From: Inediibacterium massiliense
GTDB lineage: Bacteria > Bacillota > Clostridia > Peptostreptococcales > Thermotaleaceae
NCBI RefSeq assembly: GCF_001282725.1
Contig: NZ_LN876586.1
Location: forward strand, 769,009 to 833,008
DNA length: 64,000 bases
Direction: 5' to 3'
The translations under genes and the position numbers were made by a program. Shown piece by piece: positions 44,961 to 54,410 of this stretch; position 1 is the first letter of the stretch, and the number at the start of each line of letters is the position of its first letter. The notes beneath the pieces were generated by a model that worked only from the letters and a program-made list of their open reading frames with translations, made no database searches and was not told where the DNA came from.

Positions 44961-46583
44961 TTAAAGGTCGGGCAAAATATTGATTGTTAAAGTTTCCCCA
45001 TCCCAAGTAATTTCATGGATGATTTCATTCATTATTTTCTTTTTTTCATGAAAAGTAAGACCATCTACGTTGGTTGCAAAATTTTTTATAAGACTGAGTA
45101 GTATATCTATATTCATTTTTTGTAGACTTGTAGATTCTTTTTTTTCGCTTACATTTTCTAATTCGGTTTGTATATTAACAATTTTATCATCAAAGCTTTC
45201 GATTTGTTCAATAATGTATTTGGATGCTTTTGAATCTTGATTTTTTGCTAACTGTAAAGTTAAGTTACCAATGGCAGCTTTGCATTCTTTTAATTCTTCA
45301 TACAGTTTATCTTTATCAACATTATTTACAGAAGATAAATTGTTTAATTTCTTTCTTTCATTTAAAAGGAACTGATAAAATTCATGATCTTCATAACCCA
45401 TTTTCTTCAGTTCATTTACCACGAATTCATCTGCTTCATTACCATTTAGATTTTTAACATTGCAGCGACTTCCCCTGGATCTTTCCTTCATTAAGCACTT
45501 GTAATAATAATAGGTGCCATACTTCTTTCTAGATATGGAGATTCTCATTTTAGAACCACAGTTTTCACACTGTAGTAAAGTAGTAATCAATCCAATATTA
45601 CTAGTACCTACTCTAGGAGCTTTTTGACTATTTTTTTCTAATAAATTTTGTACCCGTATCCATTCATGAGAAGGAATAATCCCTTTATGCTCTCCTATAG
45701 CAATTACCCATTCAGAAGGGTCTTTTCTAATAATTCTATTTTTCTTTTCATCATGCTTGTTATAGACCATGAGTCCATGAGTACCATCAAATTCTTCAGT
45801 CTTGTTAGTTATATCAGCACCTAGATTTTGAAAGTACTCAAACATTACTTTATCAGCTATAGCATAAACAGGATTGGCAAGAATGACTTTTAAAATGCTT
45901 TTGTCAAAGTCTTTATTGTTTCGTGTTTTTATGTGATTTTCTAATGTACAGCTTTCAAGCTTTGTAAGAGAACCAAGTTCTAAATATTTTTTATAAAAGA
46001 CTTTTACTAATTCTAGTTCCTCGTGGATGGGAGTAAGGTGATACATTTTTTTCTTTGTATTATCTATGTTGTAGTATGTACTTCCTTTACTCTTAAAACC
46101 CATAGGTGTCTTTCCTCCAAGCCACCTGCCTGTTCTAGCAAGGGCTAACATATTATCTCTGATTCTTTCTGCAATGGTCTCCCTTTCAAGCTGTGCAAAT
46201 ACAGAAGTAATATACATCATGGCACGTCCCATAGGAGTGGAAGTATCGAATTGCTCTCGAATGGATACAAAATCAATATTGTACTCTTGAAGGAGAGCAA
46301 CCAAACTTGAGAAATCAGAAATATTTCTGCTGATCCGATCCAACCGATAGCAAATAAGGACCTGGAACTTTTTCTTTTTTAAATCCTTTAGCATCTTTTG
46401 AAACTTAGGTCGATTACTATTTCCACCTGAGTAGCCTTCATCTTCATAAACAAGAAAATTATTTCCTTGGAAATGCTTCATTGCATAGTCTCTACAAAGG
46501 TCTATCTGATTTTGGATAGATTCACCTTTTTCTGTAGTTTTCGATTTACGAGAATATATGGCAATAGTTAATATGTTTATCAC
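44961..46583 (-). CDS. Large serine recombinase, intact
   Basis: A 540-residue site-specific integrase. The resolvase domain (1-150) has the nucleophile in AIYSRKSKT (Ser14), the ICYRLDRISRN arginine motif and AQLERETIAERI. The recombinase domain follows (GKTPMGFKS), then a zinc ribbon (CENC ... KCLM ... CNV) and a coiled coil before the final strand. This is the complete order of phage and ICE integrases such as SpoIVCA-type enzymes, which join attP and attB. A GTG start at 46583 is next to AAAGGTAG, a poor spacing, so the exact start is uncertain. It is the only undamaged recombinase of the three in this island. Confidence 0.9.
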   Translation of the reverse strand: MINILTIAIYSRKSKTTEKGESIQNQIDLCRDYAMKHFQGNNFLVYEDEGYSGGNSNRPKFQKMLKDLKKKKFQVLICYRLDRISRNISDFSSLVALLQEYNIDFVSIREQFDTSTPMGRAMMYITSVFAQLERETIAERIRDNMLALARTGRWLGGKTPMGFKSKGSTYYNIDNTKKKMYHLTPIHEELELVKVFYKKYLELGSLTKLESCTLENHIKTRNNKDFDKSILKVILANPVYAIADKVMFEYFQNLGADITNKTEEFDGTHGLMVYNKHDEKKNRIIRKDPSEWVIAIGEHKGIIPSHEWIRVQNLLEKNSQKAPRVGTSNIGLITTLLQCENCGSKMRISISRKKYGTYYYYKCLMKERSRGSRCNVKNLNGNEADEFVVNELKKMGYEDHEFYQFLLNERKKLNNLSSVNNVDKDKLYEELKECKAAIGNLTLQLAKNQDSKASKYIIEQIESFDDKIVNIQTELENVSEKKESTSLQKMNIDILLSLIKNFATNVDGLTFHEKKKIMNEIIHEITWDGETLTINILPDL

Positions 46584-46743
46584 CTACCTTTATGAGTAGT
46601 TATTCATATTTTTACGCAACAACGGTATTTTAGTACTTGTATTATTTATAAATACATCAATGAAGTGGACAATATTACACAATTTGGAATAGTACAACCC
46701 TATTTTCTAATATCTATTAGGTAAAGAAGGGGGATGTACAAAT

Positions 46744-46914
46744 ATGCCGCAACAAAAAATCAAAGTAATCGTCAACATTCCCGATAAAAGTGTTTTAGAG
46801 AAACGAATGGCAAGAGCTTTAGCGAAGGTGGTTATTGGGAGGGTGAATAAGCTTGATATAGATGAGAGGAAGATTGTGTATGATGAGATTTTGAGAAGGT
46901 TAAAAAATACATAA
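46744..46914 (+). CDS. Small basic protein (56 aa) divergent from the recombinase
   Basis: A 56-residue ORF reading MPQQKIKVIVNIPD, then an Arg/Lys-rich helix (LEKRMARALAKVVIGRVNKL) and a second helix ending RRLKNT. The strand-helix-helix layout and the charge resemble small DNA-binding or excision-control proteins, but no family is recognised. AGAAGGGGG lies 8-9 bases before the ATG. It is divergent from the intact recombinase, a place where a recombination directionality factor or repressor is often found; that role is a guess. Confidence 0.6.
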   Translation: MPQQKIKVIVNIPDKSVLEKRMARALAKVVIGRVNKLDIDERKIVYDEILRRLKNT

Positions 46915-47022
46915 CATTGATGCCAATTTGCTATATGGAAGAATTAAATTGAAAGGCAACATGGAATATAGTAAAATAATGGTAATATATAAAAGTAGTA
47001 TATTTATAAATAAGATATACTC

Positions 47023-48122
47023 ATGAATAAAATTTATAAAAAATACTTTCAAAGTGTGGAAAATATGGAGACAAAAAAATGGTACAAAAAAGATAGCTTT
47101 TGGGCAGTGAGTTTTATAATAGGTTTCATGTGGGTACATTTATTTATAAAAGATATGTCTTTTGATGGACAATTTCCATCCGTATGGATAGGATTATTAA
47201 TAGGAAGTTTAATAAGAAATAAAACAAGAGATACAAAAGAAAAAGAAGGAATTATTATTTCCCTCATAATGATTAGTAATTATATTCTTTTTAGATGTGG
47301 GGTGTATATACCCAATTATATTCTCTTTTTTAGTGGATTTTCATGGATTATTATTAAGGCTTTCAATAAAGAAGATGTAACGTATAAGCTACAAAAAAAG
47401 ATTTTAATTATCATATTACTGATTGGATTTTTTTCTGTAGATTATTATATGTATGCAAATAATATTATCGAAGATCAAAGTTTTTATAGGTATGTAAAAA
47501 AGGAATATAATATTAAGGGAAAAGTGAAAAAAGAGGATTTAAAGGGAATAGAAGAATTATTTTTAGGTGATGATGATCGTATAAATAATCTAGATGGGAT
47601 TGAAAATTTTAAAGATGTTGAGTATATATACATATCTGATGGCTTCATCATTCATGATTTTAGACCTATTGGAAAGTTGAGTAATTTAAAACATCTATTG
47701 GTTTGGTATACAAATGTAGATAAACTTGAGAAAATCGAAAAATGGAGTTACCTGAATGGCTTGAGATTGTATATCCTAAAGGTAGTAAAATAGATAGTCT
47801 AGATAATTTTCTAAATTTAAAGAGGTTTGAGGTACAAGGTATGGATTTTGATGATTTAACAGGATTAGAAGGACCAACTAATTTAGAAAGATTAGACATT
47901 GGAGATGGACAAGTAATAAGCTTTGATGGCATCGAAAAGTTCCCACAGTTAAAGGAATTAGATTTCTATAAATTGCGGGTTACGGATATTAGTAAAGTAT
48001 TTGAATTAGAACATTTAGAAAAAATCAGTATTCAGAGCGGTTATATTCCTAGTATGGAGGAATTTGAAGAGCAAGCTAAGAAAAAAGGGATTGAAGTTGA
48101 AAAAATTAAAATTAGTGTATAG
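47023..48122 (+). pseudogene. Membrane protein with leucine-rich repeats, split by a frameshift
   Basis: Two frames form one gene. The first (47023-47793) has several helices (about residues 25-150), then repeats of the LRR type (LSNLKHLLVWY, LNGLRLYI). The second (47742-48122) continues the repeats (LLNLKRFEV-like NLKRFEV, NLERLDIGDGQ, QLKELDFYKL, HLEKISI) to the end. The shift is between 47745 and 47790. Restored, it would have about 360 residues: membrane part first, LRR part exposed. There is no convincing ribosome site at 47023. Function unknown; it may be cargo of the island. A sequencing error cannot be excluded. Confidence 0.72.
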
Positions 48123-48160
48123 AGTATGTATACAAATTAATTACTGTAAGTGGTGTATAT

Positions 48161-48194
48161 AAAGGACTTTCTATTAAAAGGAAAGTCCTTTTGT
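48161..48194 (+). terminator. Rho-independent terminator
   Basis: AAAGGACTTTC (48161-48171) pairs with GAAAGTCCTTT (48181-48191) followed by T; behind the LRR gene. Confidence 0.8.
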
Positions 48195-48304
48195 ACTTAG
48201 AGGAGAAAACGGTGGAGAAATGATTGAATAAGAAGATTATATAACTGCAAAAAGAGTAGGTTTCTGTAATAGTTTATCCGGAAGCTATTCTAAAAGCATA
48301 ATAC

Positions 48305-48856
48305 CTATTCATCCCCATAAAGAGCAATTAATAAAGCAGTATTAATAGCCAAAGACTGATTATGTGTGATATTCCTTGATTTAGCCATCTTTTCAATAAT
48401 TCTTTTCTTAAGCTTAGAATTAATATTTACAGATTCCCTTTCTTTATTGGATGCAAAGATTTCTATGAAAGCTTCACTGAAATCTGTTTTAGCTTGAGGA
48501 GAATTTTTTTCTATGTAATTTTCTATTTGAGTTAATCTGGTATTAATACAATGAAGGTTTTTATCTATTGTTTGTAAATAATTCAATATTTGAGATGAAT
48601 TATTAGAATCTGTAGAAGTATTTTGCGAAGTGTCGTTATTTTCTTTTTTATTATCTTTCAATTCAATTGAATGATGATTTTTGAATAAACGTACTTGGCC
48701 AGGAAGTTGGTTATCTTGATACTCATACTTTTTTAAAGAAGCAATCCAATGTTGCTTATAATGTTGGATCGCTTTATTTTTTACGGTAGTATAAGTTAAT
48801 CTCTTGTTAAAAAGGTGGGTTGCAATATAGTTTGGGCTTCTATTTTCGTTAATCAT
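48305..48856 (-). CDS. Unrecognised protein with HTH-like N-terminus, possibly 5-prime broken
   Basis: A 183-residue protein from the ATG at 48856, but the frame stays open upstream to about 48923 without a start codon and still reads protein-like (CYIGNYKELTNDELAELKK). With that extension the N-terminus has the rhythm of a SANT/HTH fold: TNDELAELKKMI, then SPNYIATHLF and TVKNKAIQHY. The middle is low complexity (Asn/Ser/Thr), then a coiled coil (LTQIENYIEK) and a C-terminal helix pair, perhaps a ribbon-helix-helix (SKLKKRIIEKMAKSRNIT). Poor ribosome site at 48856. Either it starts at a rare codon or its true start has been lost. Probably DNA-binding and part of the island. Confidence 0.55.
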   Translation of the reverse strand: MINENRSPNYIATHLFNKRLTYTTVKNKAIQHYKQHWIASLKKYEYQDNQLPGQVRLFKNHHSIELKDNKKENNDTSQNTSTDSNNSSQILNYLQTIDKNLHCINTRLTQIENYIEKNSPQAKTDFSEAFIEIFASNKERESVNINSKLKKRIIEKMAKSRNITHNQSLAINTALLIALYGDE

Positions 48857-49204
48857 CTTTTTTAATTCAGCAAGTTCATCGTTTGTTAATTCTTTATAAT
48901 TACCAATATAACAGCACGTCCTTTATAATGATTTATTCCTTGGTATAAAGTATTTGGGATAGTACTGTTTTATGCATATCAAAATAATTGACATATGAAT
49001 AATTGTAAAAGTCTAATTTTGAAGTTTTAAATTTGAAAACTTTAATTTTAAAAGTTAGCCAATTCCAATACTTTGAAGATTGATTAATAATATTTGAATA
49101 AAATCCGATACATAAAATATACAATAATAAAATTTTTAAATTTTAGTGAGGCAATATGTCTGTAACAGTATACTAAACCAGACTAAAAACACCACATGTA
49201 CAAT
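48857..49204. other. Gap between the HTH-like gene and the second recombinase
   Basis: Besides the open extension noted for the HTH-like gene, no gene is supported. AAGTTTT and AAAACTT form an inverted pair around 49020-49042. The segment just behind the recombinase end (49125-49204) would be a natural place for an attachment site, but no repeat of it elsewhere in the window was found by eye. Confidence 0.4.
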
Positions 49205-50830
49205 CTATAAAATGTTAATATTTGTCGTCATGTAGATGGTTAATTTGAGACCATCATTTATTTTGTTAACAACCACCTTGTCTATTAGCATATCTATGAT
49301 CATTCTTTTTCGTTCATTGGATAAATGTTTAAAATCCTGTTTGAATAACTTCTTTAAGGCATTTACTAGATCTGATTCCGTTTTAAATGAATTAGCTGTG
49401 ATAGTATTTAATTCATCCTTATAAGATTTTAGGATATTCAGTTCCCTTTGCAGAATAGGTCTTTGAATCTTTAAGGCTTCAAGAATGGTTTCGTTGTCTT
49501 CACATTGGATTAAATCATCTAATTTTGAAATATGTTGCGATTTCTTTGTAAGTTCTTCATCGATTCTTTTGATCTTATCTTCATTTTCCTTCAAAATCTA
49601 ATCTCTTGTTTTGGAATAATAATACCACATGATATTTGTTTTTTCAGGAGTCAGATTCACTAAAAATTCATCTATAAACTTTTCTTCAATGATACTTTTT
49701 TTAAGAACCATTTTTTCATCCTGTTTAAGTTTTTTTGTACAATCGCAGCGATAGACTCCTTCTCGAGGATTACCATTTCTATTAAATCCATAGTTTTTAG
49801 CTTTCAAAATAGCTCCACAGTTGCCACATGCAAGCTTATCTCTTAATAAAAATGAGGTACTATAATATTTTGAATCCTTCATACTTACTTTCTTATGCCG
49901 TATATTTTTTGATTGTTCCCATTGATCAGTTGTAATAAATGCAGAACATTGTTCATCTGGGGAATATACCATAGATGCATTGTTTACATCATAACTTCTA
50001 CGACTACGCCTACGCCTTCCCCATGCAATCTTTCCTGTATAAGTTTCGTTGGTAATAATGCTTTCAATTTTACTTTTGTTCCAATGATTTGTGTTGTCCT
50101 GTTCATTTAAAAACTTTGATATTTTTCTGTAGCTGTAACCATATTGATTGTGCAATCTAAAAATCTCTTCTATATACTTTTGCTCGTTTAATAAGGCAAC
50201 CAAAATCCGTTTCTTTTTATGAGCATTTGGATTAATACATTCTGTAATATAGCCATAAGGGGGATACCCAGCAGGCCAATAGCCGTCTCGAACCTTTTGA
50301 GATAGACCATCTCTGGCTCTATCGGATATAAGATTGGCTTCAAGTTCAGCGATACTACCAAATACCAATTCTATAAACTTTTGAAGTCCCTTGTTTTCAA
50401 TGTTCATAGATTCACTAGGGTTTGCAAAGTGAAGTTCTATGCCTTTTTTTTGTAGGAAAAGCTTGATACCCACATAAACTTCTAGATTTCTTGCAAGGCG
50501 GTGACGGGTACTGACAATAAGGTGTTTGAATTTTGATTGGTTGACTGAAGTGATGATCTTTAGTAGTTTTGGTCTATTCTTTAGAGCAGTATAAAGATTA
50601 TTTTCATAGTCTATATCATCAAACTTTACTTTAGAGGCAGATTCGTATTCTTCAACAAATTGAATGATTTTATACTTGTGTTTTTGGGCATATTTTGTAG
50701 CATATACCTTTTGTGAATCAATGGAATGCCCATCTTTCTTTTGATCTTCTGTAGAAACTCTCAAATATACAATGGCTTTTTCTTTAGGATCATTCTCTAT
50801 AGGTAATTGTGATACTGAAACTTTGTCCAT
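49205..50830 (-). pseudogene. Large serine recombinase with an in-frame amber codon
   Basis: One gene in a single frame, interrupted once. The N-terminal 410 residues hold the resolvase domain (VYLRVSTEDQKKDGHSID, Ser26; STRHRLARN), recombinase domain (GYWPAGYPPYGY) and zinc ribbon (CGNCGAIL ... CDC). After KTRD a TAG codon (49598-49600) stops translation; the same frame then continues ILKENEDKIKRIDEEL through the coiled coil to the normal end at 49205. Without that codon it would be a full-length 541-residue enzyme. Readthrough would restore it; a TTG at 49594 might restart the tail. It overlaps the end of the upstream recombinase by 41 bases. Confidence 0.9.
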
Positions 50831-52335
50831 TTAATTTTTTTAGCACCACCTTTTTAATAAATTTAGATAGCATATGGTGATAAGCTTGCCAGTTTTCCTT
50901 GAAGAATTGGATATCCGATGGGGTAAAAGTGATTAATTGCTTCTTAAAAGCATCTAGGTTATTTAAAATATTTAGCAGTTTTAGCTTTTCTTCACCTGCT
51001 TCATTAATTTTTTCTTGTGTTGATTGAATAGTACTTTGTAAGGATGCTATTTCTTCTTTTAGTGCTGCATCATTAGTAATAATGTATTCGTCTAATTTAC
51101 TTCTCATGTTTTTTCTTGATCTAGCTAGTTCTTGTTTTGCTTCAGTAAGTTTTTCGTTACTTTCAGTAATCTTGGGTTGAAGAATGCTTTGAAAGTACTG
51201 AGCATTGATTTCGTGAATAATCTGTTCAAACACCTTTCCTATGACCTCATTTATGTGCACTTTCATACATTGCGGTTTACAGGTATAATAGTCGTCTTTA
51301 AGTATGAGAGGTTTCTTGCAGGTATTACAATATAATAGCTTTTTAAATAGATAGTCTTTATCTAAAGGTGAAATAGAAATGAAGGAATACTTCTTTCCAG
51401 TCTTTCCAATCTATAATCTTTGTAAAGTTTTCACACTTCATAAACTTCTCTTCATCTAATAGATATTCTCCGTTAGATTTATCCCAGATAACACAATCAT
51501 CTGTGGTATCATCTTCTTCGATAATTATTTTTCCTCCGTATAAGGGACATTGTATGATTCTTTTGAGGAAGGGTTTGGTGATTTTTTTAATAGGATTGTT
51601 GTTTGAATTTTCAATCAAGGCATCTAAGGTGTTACCATCTTTAATGATAGAGTTCTTATAGGTAGCAAATATCCTTTTAACTAATGCTGATTCATCTGAG
51701 TTAATTTCAAAGTCATGTTTTTTACCTTTCACCTTGTTATAAGCAAAGGGAGGATTGCCACATTGAAAAGTTCCTTTATATCTAAGATTTTGTCTGCCAC
51801 CTTTGGTTCTTTGATAAATATACTCAGGTTCTAATGTGCTGATGGACATTAAAATATTCTCTAAGAAATTTGTGATATAAGAGCTGGTGTCGAAATTGAG
51901 ATTGCCTTCTTTTGCATAGAATACTTTCACATTATGCTTCTTAAAAATTCTTCTTAAGTGCATGAAATCATCTACTCTTCTAGAAAGACGATCTCTACGA
52001 ATGAGTACTAAGTTTTTGAACATGCGTGTTTCCATATCACTTAGAAGCTTTTTAAACTCTTTTCGATCATAGAAATGTTTCATTCTTGCTGATTCCTTGT
52101 CTTCGTAGACTTTGTAGAGAAGTAGGTTATTTTCTTCAATGAACTTTGTACAGGTTTCTTTCTGAGAATCTAAAGAAAAACTGTCATTTTTTCCCGATAT
52201 CCTAGCATAAATAGCAGCGTAATGCTCAGGGGTAGGATCTAATAATGTTTTTTTATGCCCATCCTTACCTAAAGTATCTTTATTTCTTATGTAATCATCA
52301 ATTTTTCTTATTACTTGTTGAGAATTGGTTGGCAT
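50790..52335 (-). pseudogene. Large serine recombinase split by a frameshift
   Basis: The first frame (51358-52335) gives a 325-residue N-terminal part: an unusual 38-residue leader, then AAIYARISGKND with nucleophile Ser47, IRRDRLSRRVDD and the recombinase domain ending GGKIIIEED. The second frame begins before 51358 (GKTGKKYSFISIS, then LLYCNTCKKP and CKPQC, the zinc ribbon) and runs through the coiled coil to 50790. One extra or missing base near 51405-51415 explains it. The zinc ribbon and coiled coil are otherwise well preserved, so the damage is recent or an assembly error. It is translated ahead of, and overlaps, the second recombinase. Confidence 0.88.
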
Positions 52336-52462
52336 ACATATTCACCTCAGCTATATGATGATCCATGAAATAATCCACCATGAATTTGATAAAGTTTAAT
52401 TTTGCATTTTCATTTTCACTATAGACAAGCTCTATAGTCCTTGAGATAGATTGTTTTTTCAT
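52298..52462 (-). CDS. 54-residue ORF leading the recombinase pair
   Basis: A small ORF starting MKKQSISRTIELVYSENE and continuing NFIKFMVDYFMDHH before a polar tail. GGGAGG lies 5-6 bases before its ATG at 52462, the best ribosome site of the island. Its last 38 bases overlap the start of the frameshifted recombinase in another frame, so translation of the recombinase is probably coupled to it. No family recognised. Small leader ORFs in front of serine recombinase pairs could act as a partner subunit or regulator of integration. Confidence 0.7.
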   Translation of the reverse strand: MKKQSISRTIELVYSENENAKLNFIKFMVDYFMDHHIAEVNMYANQFSTSNKKN

Positions 52463-52618
52463 TTTGACCTCCCTAAAATATATTCAAAGCTCATAGATTT
52501 CATGAAAAAAATGACTAAGTCCTAAAAAGTAGCATAGAAAAAATGTCGATGAGCAAAAAAGCAGTGAATTTCATTGATAAAGGGGTACTTTTTTTACTTT
52601 AGTTTTTAAGGTTAGTAT

Positions 52619-53368
52619 TTATATTGAAAGAATGAGTACATTTAAAATGCTACACAGCTGATAGTACTGGCAGTTTGATTTGCAATATGGGGTACTGTTG
52701 TGATGAAAATCTTTCGTTTTAATAATGGATGTGCATAGGTTGTGTATATTCATGCTTAAGTTATTGATCAATTCTTTTGTAACTTCCCTGGTATATTTTT
52801 TATTGTGGGATAAAAAGTAGTAGCTTACCAAGTTGGGATAAACCCCTAGCTTTTCTTTGGATAAAAATAAGTAGATGGGAAGCTGGAGGTTGTCTAATGG
52901 ATACATATTACTGCCTGTTTTATAGTCAATGATTTCAAGATTGTTGTCATGAGTAACATAGACTTTATCCAGGACACCATCAAGGATGTATTCTTTTAAA
53001 TCTATGGAAAGCATCTCTTCAATAAGAAGGATTTCTTTTCCTTGGTCTTTTGGATCTTCGTAATATCTAGTGAGCATATCCAAATCTCTTAGTCCAAAGG
53101 CTCTTTCCTCTTCAATAGAACTGTAACCTTCTCGACCCCAATTTTTTCTCAGAAGGTCATGAAGGGTATCTATGTTTCTTTGGGATTGATCTCTTATTCT
53201 ATTGAATTTGGCTAATGCTTTGTGAATGCTTTTGCCAAAAGATAAATACTTCATGGATTGATTTTTAGGAATGTTGATCTTGTCTAAGTATTGATACTGA
53301 TATTTCTTGTTGCAATCTAGAAAAGCCCTGATGCTTGAACAACTAAGGTGTGGATTCTGCTTTTTCAT
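52619..53368 (-). CDS. PD-(D/E)XK nuclease, RecB/Cas4-like
   Basis: A 249-residue single-domain nuclease. It begins HLSCSSIRAFLDCNKKYQYQ, the family helix with its first cysteine, then GKSIHKAL, the catalytic strands LDGVLDKVYV and LEIIDYKTG (the D...E/D-x-K core), the Q-x-x-x-Y helix NLQLPIYLFL and a cysteine cluster STPYCKSNCQYYQLC. Cysteines at both ends are the iron-sulfur arrangement of AddB/Cas4 proteins. No cas genes or CRISPR array are in the window, so this is a mobile-element exonuclease, possibly for processing of element ends or recombination. It lies between the XRE repressor and the recombinase operon on the same strand. Confidence 0.88.
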   Translation of the reverse strand: MKKQNPHLSCSSIRAFLDCNKKYQYQYLDKINIPKNQSMKYLSFGKSIHKALAKFNRIRDQSQRNIDTLHDLLRKNWGREGYSSIEEERAFGLRDLDMLTRYYEDPKDQGKEILLIEEMLSIDLKEYILDGVLDKVYVTHDNNLEIIDYKTGSNMYPLDNLQLPIYLFLSKEKLGVYPNLVSYYFLSHNKKYTREVTKELINNLSMNIHNLCTSIIKTKDFHHNSTPYCKSNCQYYQLCSILNVLILSI

Positions 53369-53449
53369 CTATTTCCTTCCTTGGGATTAGAATGTGCAGA
53401 AGTGAAGAAAATATTCAAATATAAAAATATTTTTTATATATTTGAATAA

Positions 53450-53490
53450 ACAAATAAAAAAAGATTCCCTCAAAGGAATGAGGGAAATCA
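53450..53490 (-). terminator. Terminator of the XRE gene
   Basis: On the minus strand GATTTCCCTC (53489-53480) pairs with GAGGGAATC (53471-53463) with one bulge, followed by TTTTTTTATTTG. It separates the repressor gene from the nuclease gene. Confidence 0.8.
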
Positions 53491-53498
53491 TTGTATAG

Positions 53499-53927
53499 TT
53501 AGCCTATTTTTTTGATTAAATGTAATTCATTGATCAAATGATTGGTGATGGATTCGATAGCATCTTTATTGGTTTTAAATTTATCGATGGTAGCTAAGTA
53601 GGTAATGGCTAGAGCATTTAGCCATTTGTTGATGTATGCTAGTTCAGGAGAAGATGGGTTAGTAGCAATATTTTTTATAGCATGATCTAATAGTATATTC
53701 TTTAAATCCATGCATTCAAATTGAAGCAGTTCTTCTAGATTTATATTGAGTTCATCCGCAATTTTGAAGAGTAATTCTAAGCGAAATATGTCATATGTAC
53801 CATTTTCGATATTGCTTAAATGTCCTGCTGAAATATTTAAAATGCTTGCAAATTCAGCTGTTGTGAGATTTTTGTTTTTTCGATATTTTTTTATTCTTTG
53901 ACCAAGTGCTTTATATACTTCAGACAT
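53499..53927 (-). CDS. XRE-family repressor
   Basis: A 142-residue protein. The N-terminal 65 residues are an XRE helix-turn-helix: LGQRIKKYRKNKNLTTAEFA, then ISAGHLSNIENGTYD with the recognition helix and LLFKIADELNI. The C-terminal half is an all-helical domain of unknown type. Phage-like repressors of this size often control integrase modules. Upstream (53971-53980) is the perfect palindrome AAGTATACTT, a possible operator. AGGGGGT is the ribosome site, 7 bases before the ATG. It is the last gene of the island and its promoter faces the riboswitch region. Confidence 0.9.
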   Translation of the reverse strand: MSEVYKALGQRIKKYRKNKNLTTAEFASILNISAGHLSNIENGTYDIFRLELLFKIADELNINLEELLQFECMDLKNILLDHAIKNIATNPSSPELAYINKWLNALAITYLATIDKFKTNKDAIESITNHLINELHLIKKIG

Positions 53928-54154
53928 AGTGGATACCCCCTTAGGTGAAGTATTGACAATATAGACAGATAAGTATACTTAGATTTGAGGTGGAGTTTTT
54001 ATATTTAAATCTGATTTTATAAGATCATGGAGATTTTGTAAGGTATCTAATTTTGCTATAATATAAATATTTATTATAATTTATATAGTGGTTTTAAAAC
54101 TTTTAAGTGGAAGTCTTTAAATGACATCTAGTTATATGAGAACTTAGAGTAATC

Positions 54155-54183
54155 TTGTGTTTTTTATTTTGATAGTGTATAAT
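54155..54183 (+). promoter_or_regulatory. Promoter of the cobalamin riboswitch transcript
   Basis: TTGTGT (54155-54160), 17 bp, TATAAT (54178-54183). Transcription would begin near 54190, some 20 bases before the riboswitch aptamer. Confidence 0.7.
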
Positions 54184-54210
54184 GTTAAAAATGAAATTTC
54201 ATAAATATTA

Positions 54211-54335
54211 CCAAATAGGCATCATTTCTGTGATAAACGGAATGATTTAATGGGGAATCCGATGAAAGTTCGGAACGGTCCCGCCACTGTGAATCAGTAT
54301 TTTATTTGCTGAAAGTCAGAATACCACCTATTTGG
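54211..54335 (+). promoter_or_regulatory. Cobalamin (B12) riboswitch aptamer
   Basis: The closing stem P1 is formed by CCAAATAGG (54211-54219) and CCTATTTGG (54327-54335), a perfect 9-bp helix. Inside lie GGGGAATCCGATGAAA (from about 54252), TTCGGAACGGTCCCGCC and the B12-box sequence GCCACTGTGAATCAG (54283 onward), then GTCAGAATACC, in exactly the order of the cobalamin class (Rfam Cobalamin family). Adenosylcobalamin binding would repress the downstream gene, normally one for B12 synthesis, salvage or transport. The next terminator hairpin is 75 bases on. The first real gene is at 56476, after a group II intron. Confidence 0.95.
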
Positions 54336-54410
54336 AATCGCAAAGCTACCTACGATGCATAGGGAGGTGATGGAATTTGTACAAATATAGTATAAAATCT
54401 ATTTTTGGCT

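Noticed and set aside
48933-49124. 63-codon open frame on the minus strand
   Set aside because: Low-complexity AT-rich sequence without a ribosome site.
52619-53368. Cas4 of a CRISPR system
   Set aside because: No repeat-spacer array or other cas gene is in the window; the neighbours are recombinases and a repressor.
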